Shown here: positions 1 to 6,402 of the stretch, in pieces
Numbering within the stretch: the first letter of the stretch is position 1
Layout: every line of letters starts with the position of its first letter
Assembly (NCBI GenBank): GCA_036504075.1
Contig: DASXVX010000068.1
Coordinates: forward strand, 1 to 64,000
DNA from: DASXVX01 sp036504075
GTDB taxonomy: Bacteria > Bacillota > Sulfobacillia > Symbiobacteriales > Symbiobacteriaceae
DNA: 64,000 bases
Reading direction: 5' to 3'
Notes under the pieces: model-generated
What the model was told of the DNA's origin: nothing
Databases searched by the model: none
What the model saw: only the letters and a program-made list of their open reading frames with translations
Position numbers and translations under genes: made by a program

Positions 1-23
1 CGCGACTGACGAAGTCAGTCGCG
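1..23. repeat. perfect 10-bp hairpin with GAA triloop
   Basis: The first 23 bases are a perfect inverted repeat: a ten-base arm, a GAA loop closed by C-G, and the complementary arm. No T-run follows. Near-identical cores (CTGAC, three bases, GTCAG) recur at 51067-51182, and another 10-bp arm with a GAA loop lies at 63778-63800, so this looks like one copy of a dispersed palindromic element rather than an ordinary terminator. The window edge hides what lies to its left. Confidence 0.7.
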
Positions 24-62
24 GAACGGCCGTCCCTTTTGTGCGGCTGACGGAAGGGGAGG

Positions 63-1058
63 ATGGCCATCTGGACGCACGGAGCTCATAACGACATTAC
101 CGATGTGCCCGGCATTCTGGTGGGCCACGCTCAGGACCGCATCGCCCTCACCGGCGTGACGGCTGTGCTTGCGCTGGCGGGCGCCTCGGTCGGGGTCGCG
201 GTCGAGGGTGCTGCGCCGGGCACCCGGGAGACCGATCTGTGCCGGCCCGGTAATCTGATCAAGGCGGCCCACGCGGTGCTGCTCTGCGGCGGCAGTGCGT
301 TCGGGCTCGACGCCGCCGGCGGCGCCATGCGTTTTCTGGAGGAGCGTCAGGTGGGCTTTCCCACCGGGGACGCTTTTGTGCCCATTGTGCCCGCCGCCGT
401 GCTCTACGACCTGGGCCTGGGCGATCCGCATACCCGACCGGATGCAGCCATGGGTCTGGCGGCGTGCGAAGCAGCCACAGGCGGGCCGGTGGCGCAGGGG
501 TGCTGCGGCGCCGGGACGGGCTGCGCAGCGGGAAAGCTCCTGGGCATGGCGCGGGCCACCAAGACGGGCATCGGCAGCGCCTCGATTGTGGTGGGCGGCG
601 GGGCGGAGGCGTTTACGGTGGGGGCCATCGTTGCCGTGAACCCGTTTGGCGACATCCGGGACCCGCTGACCGGCCGGATTCTGGCGGGCGCCCGCACCGG
701 GGCGGGGTCCGCGGCGGAGTTTGTCGATACGACCAGGATGCTGCTGAACGGTGCGCCCCGGACGGCTTTCGGCGCCGGGCAGAATACGTCCATCGGCGTG
801 GTGGCGGTAGGGGGGAACCTCACCAAGGAGGAGGCGAACAAGGTGGCCCGCATGGCCCACGACGGGCTGGCCCGCACCATTTCGCCGATTCATACCATGT
901 ACGACGGCGACACGCTGTTTTGCCTGGCCACGGGGGAGACGCCGGTCGATGTGACCGTGGCCGGCACGGCGGCGGCGATTGCCGTGGAGCTGGCGGTGCT
1001 GTCGGCCATGCGGCACGCCGGGCCGGAGGGCGGGCTGCCGGGACCGATTCAGCCCTGA
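63..1058 (+). CDS. P1 family peptidase (DmpA-like N-terminal nucleophile aminopeptidase)
   Basis: The 331-residue product matches the DmpA/P1 peptidase family, which includes L-aminopeptidases and amide hydrolases that self-cleave before a Ser/Thr to free the nucleophile. The early TDVPGILVGHA motif and the later NTSIGVVAV stretch are family hallmarks. The predicted cleavage falls between Asn241 and Thr242, giving an alpha chain of about 241 and a beta chain of about 90 residues. No signal peptide is visible, so it should be cytoplasmic. The ATG follows AGGGGAGG. It stands alone, 130 bp before panB. The substrate cannot be inferred from sequence. Confidence 0.88.
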   Translation: MAIWTHGAHNDITDVPGILVGHAQDRIALTGVTAVLALAGASVGVAVEGAAPGTRETDLCRPGNLIKAAHAVLLCGGSAFGLDAAGGAMRFLEERQVGFPTGDAFVPIVPAAVLYDLGLGDPHTRPDAAMGLAACEAATGGPVAQGCCGAGTGCAAGKLLGMARATKTGIGSASIVVGGGAEAFTVGAIVAVNPFGDIRDPLTGRILAGARTGAGSAAEFVDTTRMLLNGAPRTAFGAGQNTSIGVVAVGGNLTKEEANKVARMAHDGLARTISPIHTMYDGDTLFCLATGETPVDVTVAGTAAAIAVELAVLSAMRHAGPEGGLPGPIQP

Positions 1059-1115
1059 CCGGTCTCCAGAAGTTTCCTGACAACGTCAAAAACGTGGGAT
1101 ATTTGGTCCGGACCC

Positions 1116-1124
1116 TGGTATACT
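1116..1124 (+). promoter_or_regulatory. candidate extended -10 promoter for panB
   Basis: TGGTATACT has the extended -10 form TGn-TATAnT and lies 65 bp before the panB start in the gap after the P1 peptidase. No good -35 box sits at the usual spacing, which is acceptable for an extended -10 promoter. Confidence 0.4.
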
Positions 1125-1188
1125 GACTTCGTTATCCCCGATGCGCTGAGACCTCGCAAAGAGGCTGAGACGAGAAAGGGTGGGTACC

Positions 1189-2061
1189 TTGGCGAAAACA
1201 CGTTTGACGATTCCGGTGTGGCGCGCCTTCAAGCAGGAAGGGCGCAAGTTGAAGCTGGTGACGGCATACGAGTACACGGCGGCCGTGCTGGTGGAGCGCT
1301 CCCCGGTCGATGCGATTCTGGTGGGCGACAGCCTGGGCATGGTCATGCTCGGGTACAGCGGCACCACTGCCGTGACCATGGCGGACGTGGCTCATCACTT
1401 GCGGCCCGTGGTCAAAGGGGCGCCCGGGACGTTCATTATTGCAGACATGCCGTTCGGCAGCTATAACGTCAGCCCGGAGCAGGCGATTGCCAACGGCAAC
1501 GAGTTAATCAAGGCCGGGGCGGATGCGGTGAAGCTGGAAGGTGGCGTCGATTATGCCGCCACCGTCCGATTGATGGTCCGGGCGGGTATTCCCGTCATGG
1601 GCCATGTCGGCCTGACGCCGCAGACCGCCGTCGCCCTGGGTGGCTGGAAAGTGCAGGGGCGGGACGCCCAAACGGCCCGGCAGATTATTGCGGACGCCCG
1701 GGCGCTGGAGGACGCGGGCGCGTTTTCCGTGGTGCTGGAGATGGTGACGGCGCCGCTGGCGGCGTACATTTCGTCCGGGTTGTCCATTCCGACCGTGGGC
1801 ATCGGGTCCGGCGCGGGTTGCGACGGCCAGGTGCTGGTCTGGCATGACATGTTCGGGCTTTACGATCAGATTCAGCCCCGGTTCCTCAAGCGGTTCGCCG
1901 AGGCGGGGGCGGCCATCAGTGAAGGGCTGGTGCAGTACTGTGCCGAAGTGGAGACCGGGGTCTTTCCCGGGCCGGAACACGCCTTCGGCATGAAGCCCGA
2001 AGAACTGCGCCGGGCGACCGGCGACCCGGTCCCGACGCCGGCCGGGGGGCCGGCCCGATGA
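1189..2061 (+). CDS. panB: 3-methyl-2-oxobutanoate hydroxymethyltransferase
   Basis: Ketopantoate hydroxymethyltransferase transfers a one-carbon unit from methylene-tetrahydrofolate to 2-oxoisovalerate, the first committed step to pantothenate and CoA. The 290-residue protein shows the family motifs VGDSLGMV, DMPFGSY, KLEGG, GHVGLTPQ and VLEMV that hold the magnesium and ketopantoate ligands. A GTG at 1180 is also in frame, but the AGAAAGGG ribosome site abuts it; the TTG at 1189 has an eight-base spacing and is preferred. The stop overlaps the panE start by four bases (ATGA), indicating translational coupling. panC and panD are not in the window. Confidence 0.95.
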   Translation: MAKTRLTIPVWRAFKQEGRKLKLVTAYEYTAAVLVERSPVDAILVGDSLGMVMLGYSGTTAVTMADVAHHLRPVVKGAPGTFIIADMPFGSYNVSPEQAIANGNELIKAGADAVKLEGGVDYAATVRLMVRAGIPVMGHVGLTPQTAVALGGWKVQGRDAQTARQIIADARALEDAGAFSVVLEMVTAPLAAYISSGLSIPTVGIGSGAGCDGQVLVWHDMFGLYDQIQPRFLKRFAEAGAAISEGLVQYCAEVETGVFPGPEHAFGMKPEELRRATGDPVPTPAGGPAR

Positions 2062-2948
2062 GTCCGCTGCGGGTAGGGGTCCTGGGCGCAGGCGCCCTGG
2101 GAACGCTGTTTGCGTACCACCTGGCACGCCACACTTCTGCAGAAGTGTGGCTGCTTTCGCGTTCTCGTCGGCCGCCATTTGCCGAGGTGGAGGGCGAAGG
2201 GCAGATCAGCCTCCGGGTGGTCAACCGGGGAAACGAGCCGGTAGACTTGCTGCTGGTGCTGGTGAAAGCCTACGATACGGCGGAGGCGGTCCAGTGGGCC
2301 CGGGGGGCCATCGGGCCGGAGACGCTCTTGCTCACGCTGCAGAACGGCCTGGGCAACGGCGAGGTCCTGGCGGCGGCCCTGGGGCCGGACCGGGTGCTGG
2401 CCGGCACAACGGCCCTGGGGGCGTGGAGTCCGGCCCCGGGGCGGGTGCGCCGGGGCGGCACGGGCCCGACCTGGATTGCGCCCTGGCAGCCGTCGGGACC
2501 GGCGGCCCGGCGGGCCGGCGAAATCGCCGCACTGTTAACCGGAGCCGGCATCCCAACCGAAGCAGCCCCGGACCCGCAGCCGCTGCTGTGGGCGAAACTG
2601 GCGGTGAATGCGGGCATTAACCCACTGACGGCGCTGCTGCGGGTGAACAACGGGGAGTTGCTGGTGCGCCCGGACGCCCGCCGGTTAATGGCGGCGGCAA
2701 CGCAAGAGGCGGCCGCTGTCGCGGCCGCCCTGGGGGTCGTGCTGGTTGAGGACCCGCGGGTGCGGGTTCGGGCGGTGGCGGAATCCACGGCGGCCAATCG
2801 CTCCTCCATGCTGCAGGACGTGGCAGCCGGCCGGCGCACGGAGATTGAGGCGATCAACGGCGCCGTGGCGGAGCGGGGCCGGGCGCTGGGCGTCCCGACG
2901 CCGGTGAACGAGACCCTGACCGCATTGATCCGGGCGCTCCGGCCGTAG
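2058..2948 (+). CDS. panE: 2-dehydropantoate 2-reductase
   Basis: Ketopantoate reductase makes pantoate from the PanB product with NADPH. The 296-residue protein opens with a Rossmann motif (GVLGAGALGTLFA) and has the family's LLLVLVKAYDT and LLTLQNGLGN stretches. The C-terminal helical domain includes the conserved KLAVNAGINPLTAL segment with the catalytic lysine and asparagine. It overlaps panB by four bases, so the two consecutive pantoate steps are co-translated. The next gene lies on the opposite strand. Confidence 0.93.
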   Translation: MSPLRVGVLGAGALGTLFAYHLARHTSAEVWLLSRSRRPPFAEVEGEGQISLRVVNRGNEPVDLLLVLVKAYDTAEAVQWARGAIGPETLLLTLQNGLGNGEVLAAALGPDRVLAGTTALGAWSPAPGRVRRGGTGPTWIAPWQPSGPAARRAGEIAALLTGAGIPTEAAPDPQPLLWAKLAVNAGINPLTALLRVNNGELLVRPDARRLMAAATQEAAAVAAALGVVLVEDPRVRVRAVAESTAANRSSMLQDVAAGRRTEIEAINGAVAERGRALGVPTPVNETLTALIRALRP

Positions 2949-2971
2949 CCGGGTCGGGGCGGGGGGCTGAC

Positions 2972-3709
2972 TCAGAAGCGGCAGAACTCGTGTTGCCCCA
3001 GCGTAGCCCGGCCGGGAGCCGTCCCCGCCCGGAATGCGTCCAGCCCGGCGGAGAGCGTCAGGTAGACGTCGTCGAAGCTGTCCAGCGGGAAGAACGGCGA
3101 GCCGCGGCGCTCCATGTACCGGGCAAGGCGGCCTTTCGCGAAGACCCAGTCGGCAAAGCCGGAACCGTAGATATCGCTGGACCCGTCGCCGCAGTATACC
3201 ACATGGGCGCCCTGCGCTTTGACCCGGCGGGCCACGCCGGCCTTACAGCAGCCGCAGCGGTCGCACAGCGCACTGCCGTTGGGGAACTCCAGGCGGCCGG
3301 TCGCGGGCATGTCGTTACAGAAGACCGGCAGGTGGCCCAGCCCTTCCCGGGAAAGCACCCGGCTAATGTAGAACCAGAAGCCGTCGCTGACGACCGCCAT
3401 GGGAATCCCCTGGCCCGCCGCCCACCTGGCAAAGCCGGCGAAGTGCGGGTCGATCCCGACGGTGGCGGCCAGTTCCGCACCGGCGTTCGGGTCGACCCGG
3501 GCCATGGAATCCGCCCAGTAGAGGCGGGTGCCAATCTCATAGGCCCGGTAGCGGGCCAGGGTCTCGGCGGAGGGCGGCGAAAACGTGTTGGTAATCAGGT
3601 CGCCGATATCGACCTCGCTGATCGTGAAGTCAAAATCGGTTAGTACGACGAGCGACGCCCCGGCGGCGTCGCGCCAAAACTTTTCCGTGCGCTGGGTGCT
3701 TGAACTCAT
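2972..3709 (-). CDS. HAD-IB family phosphatase, MtnX-like
   Basis: This is a haloacid dehalogenase-type phosphatase of 245 residues. Motif I is DFDFT, motif II is the VVSDG region, and motif III/IV is CGDGSSDIYG. A CDRCGCCKAG segment resembles the Cys-rich region before the conserved lysine in MtnX-type enzymes (methionine salvage 2-hydroxy-3-keto-5-methylthiopentenyl-1-phosphate phosphatase). Substrate is not proven. An upstream in-frame ATG exists at 3769, but the ATG at 3709 overlaps the M42 peptidase stop by four bases and is preferred. No other methionine salvage gene is nearby. Confidence 0.75.
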   Translation of the reverse strand: MSSSTQRTEKFWRDAAGASLVVLTDFDFTISEVDIGDLITNTFSPPSAETLARYRAYEIGTRLYWADSMARVDPNAGAELAATVGIDPHFAGFARWAAGQGIPMAVVSDGFWFYISRVLSREGLGHLPVFCNDMPATGRLEFPNGSALCDRCGCCKAGVARRVKAQGAHVVYCGDGSSDIYGSGFADWVFAKGRLARYMERRGSPFFPLDSFDDVYLTLSAGLDAFRAGTAPGRATLGQHEFCRF

Positions 3710-4749
3710 GCCCGCTCCAGGTACTCGAGCATCAGCCAGGCAGTGGCTTCCAGCGAGTCGACGTGGCACCGTTCGTAGGAATGCGATGCATCGATGCCCG
3801 GACCCACCAGGGCCGCCTTGAACTGCCCGCCGGCCCTCAGCGCAGCGCTCGCGTCGGAGCCATAGAACGGGTAGATATCGACCTTATAGGGAATCCCCTG
3901 GTCCGAGGCCAGATACTGCAGGCGCCGGGAGAGTTCCAGGTCGTAGGGGCCGCTGGAGTCCTTTACGCAGATGGTGACCGAGTACTCGTCGCTGGTCTGC
4001 CCTTCGCCCACCGCCGCCATGTCCATGGCGATCAGTTCCATCGTCTCCGGCGGGATCGCACCGGCGGCGCCGTGGCCGACTTCTTCATAGTTTGAGATGA
4101 AGAAATGGGTAGTGGCGGCCAGTTCGATCCGTTCTTCCCGGATTGCTTTCGCCAGCCCGAGCAGGACGCCCACGCACGCCTTGTCGTCCAGGTGGCGGGA
4201 CTTGATGAAGCCTGAGTCCGTCAGCGTCGCCCGGGCGTCCAGGGAGATGAAGTCGCCCACCTGAATGCCCACCGCCGCCACGTCGTCCGCGTTCTTCACT
4301 TTTTCGTCGAGCCGGACTTCCATGTTCTGCTCGACCCGTTCTTGCTTCTCGTGTTCCGGCCCGTGGACATGCGTGGAAGCCTTGTTCACCAACACGGTAC
4401 CGGTTATGGTCCTGCCGTCCAGGGTGTGCACGCGGACGTGCTCGCCTTCGATCGTTTGGAAGGAGTAGCCGCCGACGCGGGTCAGCTTCAGGCGGCCGCT
4501 GTCTTTAATCTCTTTGACCATGGCGCCCAGGGTGTCCACATGGGCTGCCAGGGTGCGCTGGCCCTGCTTGTCCTTACCGGGAAGTGTCGCCAGGAGGGCG
4601 CCCTTGCGGGTGCGCCGGGTCTCAACACCCAGCCGGGTAAACTCAGCTTCCACGTATGCGATGGCGTCGTCGGTGTAGCCGGTAGGGCTGGCGATGCGGC
4701 ATAGCTCAACGACGCGTGCCGCTATGTAGGAGACGTCGATGCGGTTCAT
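3706..4749 (-). CDS. M42 family metallopeptidase (glutamyl/leucyl aminopeptidase type)
   Basis: The product of 347 residues belongs to the M42 family of cytosolic di-metal aminopeptidases (FrvX, YsdC, CelM type). Metal ligands and catalytic residues are visible in order: AAHVDTLG, SRHLDDKACV, YEEVGHGAAG, IAMDMAAVGEG and the late HSYERCHVD. The reading frame stays open upstream to 4890 only because the adjacent 15-bp repeat is a multiple of three; the ATG at 4749 has a strong GGGAGGT site and starts where the family starts. It overlaps the HAD phosphatase gene by four bases. Confidence 0.9.
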   Translation of the reverse strand: MNRIDVSYIAARVVELCRIASPTGYTDDAIAYVEAEFTRLGVETRRTRKGALLATLPGKDKQGQRTLAAHVDTLGAMVKEIKDSGRLKLTRVGGYSFQTIEGEHVRVHTLDGRTITGTVLVNKASTHVHGPEHEKQERVEQNMEVRLDEKVKNADDVAAVGIQVGDFISLDARATLTDSGFIKSRHLDDKACVGVLLGLAKAIREERIELAATTHFFISNYEEVGHGAAGAIPPETMELIAMDMAAVGEGQTSDEYSVTICVKDSSGPYDLELSRRLQYLASDQGIPYKVDIYPFYGSDASAALRAGGQFKAALVGPGIDASHSYERCHVDSLEATAWLMLEYLERA

Positions 4750-4800
4750 GTGTTGACCTCCCAAAGCAGAAATCACCCGACATTGTATCATTTCCATTGG

Positions 4801-4890
4801 TCCCGGAAAACTTGTTCCCGGAAAACTTGGTCCCGGAAAACTTGGTCCCGGAAAACTCGCTCCCGGAAAACTTGCTTCCGGAAAAACCAT
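4801..4890. repeat. 15-bp tandem repeat, six units
   Basis: Six head-to-tail copies of a 15-bp unit (TCCCGGAAAACTTGG with small changes) fill the space between the divergent M42 peptidase and the small membrane protein gene. The two central copies are identical and the last is the most diverged. The unit length keeps both strands open, which produces spurious peptide repeats. A weak minus-strand -10 (TACAAT, 4787-4782) would place its -35 region inside the first unit, so copy number could affect expression of the peptidase operon; that is inference. Confidence 0.9.
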
Positions 4891-4996
4891 TCCAGCGAAC
4901 GGTTGGCACGGGTATTCTTTGCAATGGGACCCGTGACGGGCGCCAACCGGTACGATATACTCGAATCAGAACTTTCGGATGCGGAGGGGGTGCACG

Positions 4997-5386
4997 GTGA
5001 GAGCTTCCCTCTATGGACTTGGGTGGGCCGGCCTGCTTGGTGCCGCCGTGGGGGTGGCGCTGCTGCCGCGGCTGGCGCCCAGTCTCTGGGTCTTCGCTGT
5101 CGCCGGCGGGCTGTTAAGTGCCGTCATCGCGGGCAGCTGGTCGATTCTGAGCATGACGGCGGGGACGTGGCCCCGGCCCCGGACCGGTTGGGTGCTGATC
5201 GTGATCGGCGCCATCTTCGGTGTGGTGTTTGCATGGCAGCACCGTTGGTTTAACGCGCTCTGGAACCTGGCTCTCGTGCTGACCGGGCTGGGGTTTATCG
5301 TCCCCGTGGGCAACCGCCGGCGCAGTGACACCGCAGACCGGGAGGGCGGCGTGCGCCCGCCGATCGGACGGCGGGAAGGGATCTGA
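4997..5386 (+). CDS. small four-helix membrane protein, unknown function
   Basis: The 129-residue product is not recognised. It has four hydrophobic segments at about residues 4-22, 27-48, 60-77 and 82-100 and a charged, Arg-rich C-terminal tail of about 25 residues, so an inner-membrane protein is likely. An ATG at 4979 is in frame, but the GGAGGGGGT ribosome site lies inside that extension and points to the GTG at 4997. It is divergent from the M42 gene and followed closely by another unknown gene. Confidence 0.65.
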   Translation: MRASLYGLGWAGLLGAAVGVALLPRLAPSLWVFAVAGGLLSAVIAGSWSILSMTAGTWPRPRTGWVLIVIGAIFGVVFAWQHRWFNALWNLALVLTGLGFIVPVGNRRRSDTADREGGVRPPIGRREGI

Positions 5387-5444
5387 CCGGCATGGATGCG
5401 CTGCCGCCCCGCCCGGCCAAACTAGCTCCGAGGAGGGAGCAGGT

Positions 5445-5804
5445 TTGGGCCATACGGTGATCGGGGTGTTTCGGCACAGCGGCGATGCGGACCTGGCCGC
5501 GGCGTATCTGCAGGAGGAGTATACCCTGTCCGCCGGTGAACTGGACGTGATCGGTCAGGCGGAATTCGACAATCTGAGCCATCCCGCCTGGGGGCGGACG
5601 GAGGCCTGGATTGCGGCCGCGTTTTCCGGCGGGATCTCGGGCGCCGCAGGCGACGAGGACCCGGTCGGTAAGCGGTGGGGGGATAAGCTCTGGCAAGGCG
5701 AGACGCTTGTGGTAGCCCGGGCTAACGACCCGGAGCAGGCCCAGGCGATCGCCCGGGAGATGCGGGAGACCGGGGCGGAGCGGATTGATCTCTTGCCGCA
5801 CTAG
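5445..5804 (+). CDS. hypothetical 119-residue protein
   Basis: Not recognised. The protein begins GHTVIGVFRHSGDADLAA and reads like the small ferredoxin-like or general-stress modulator proteins that start with a beta strand and a helix (compare IGVF...A..A...L). It contains a glycine-rich middle (GGISGAAGDEDPVG) and a C-terminal alpha/beta stretch. No signal peptide or membrane segment is evident. The TTG start has an AGGAGGGAG site five to ten bases upstream; no ATG is available nearby. A strong terminator follows immediately. Confidence 0.55.
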   Translation: MGHTVIGVFRHSGDADLAAAYLQEEYTLSAGELDVIGQAEFDNLSHPAWGRTEAWIAAAFSGGISGAAGDEDPVGKRWGDKLWQGETLVVARANDPEQAQAIAREMRETGAERIDLLPH

Positions 5805-5816
5805 GCACGAGCCAGG

Positions 5817-5853
5817 AAAAAGACGGTTGGCCAACATGGCCAACCGTCTTTTT
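5817..5853. terminator. bidirectional intrinsic terminator
   Basis: A perfect 13-bp stem (5821-5833 with 5837-5849) and a 3-base loop are flanked by an A-run on the left and a T-run on the right. It can end transcription from the 5445 gene on the plus strand and from tatA on the minus strand. Confidence 0.9.
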
Positions 5854-5863
5854 GTGTATGCGC

Positions 5864-6122
5864 TCAACTCTTCGGAGGCTCCGGCGTCTGGGCCGCGGGC
5901 TGCGCAGCAGGAGCCGGGACCGCAGACGTGTGCGTCGTCGTCTCTTCTACGGCGACTTTCGTGACTTCTTCCGTAAGCGCCTGAGTGGCCTTCTTGAACT
6001 CGCGAATACCCTGTCCCAGGCTCTTGCCCAGCTCCGGCAGCTTGCTCGGACCGAATATGACCAGGGCGGCCACCAGGATGAGGAGAATCTCACCAAACCC
6101 AATATTTTCGAGGAAAGCACAC
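5864..6122 (-). CDS. tatA: twin-arginine translocase subunit TatA, apparent +1 frameshift near start
   Basis: TatA forms the membrane pore component of the Tat folded-protein export system. The product shows the classic short hydrophobic helix (EILLILVAALVIFG), the hinge PSKLPELG and the amphipathic helix LGQGIREFKKA, then a Pro/Ala-rich tail. The TatA frame has no ATG, GTG or TTG between its upstream stop and mid-helix. Starting at the GTG at 6122 beside a GGAAAGGGGGG site and dropping one C at 6113/6112 restores MCFLENIGFGEI, which fits family N termini. So this is a sequencing error, a real frameshift, or use of a rare ATT start at 6103. tatC is not nearby. Confidence 0.8.
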
Positions 6123-6402
6123 GCCCCCCTTTCCGGTAACGTTCAGATTCATTCACAATCCTACTCTCGCCCGCTCTGATTGTCCAGAGGGGTTATGTGA
6201 ACGACTTCTCAACAATGTCCAACGCTGGTTAAATGCGCTCCCAGTAATCCCCGCCGTCCTCTGGGCAGGACTTGTTATGACCTCACCGAACTATACCGCT
6301 TACCGATTAAGGTGAAATGAAGTGTAAGCAAAGACATCTAACGGAAGCAATGGAAACTCAAATTATGTCTCGTTAATTAGATTTTAGATGGGGGTTTACG
6401 CT
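6123..6402. other. divergent intergenic region between tatA and the S8 protease
   Basis: This stretch of 280 bp is more AT-rich than its surroundings and carries no credible gene. It must hold the promoter of the secreted protease, whose ribosome site is GATGGGGG before 6403, and probably that of tatA. I could not find a convincing -35/-10 pair in either direction. Confidence 0.5.

Noticed and set aside
1144..1170. CTGAGA motifs before panB resembling a TPP riboswitch
   Set aside because: Two CTGAGA copies flank a small CCTC/GAGG hairpin, but the rest of the THI-box consensus is missing and panB is not a usual TPP target.
4749..4890. N-terminal extension of the M42 peptidase made of FPG-type repeats
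   Set aside because: The extension is the translation of the 15-bp minisatellite; a strong ribosome site and the family's normal start are at 4749.
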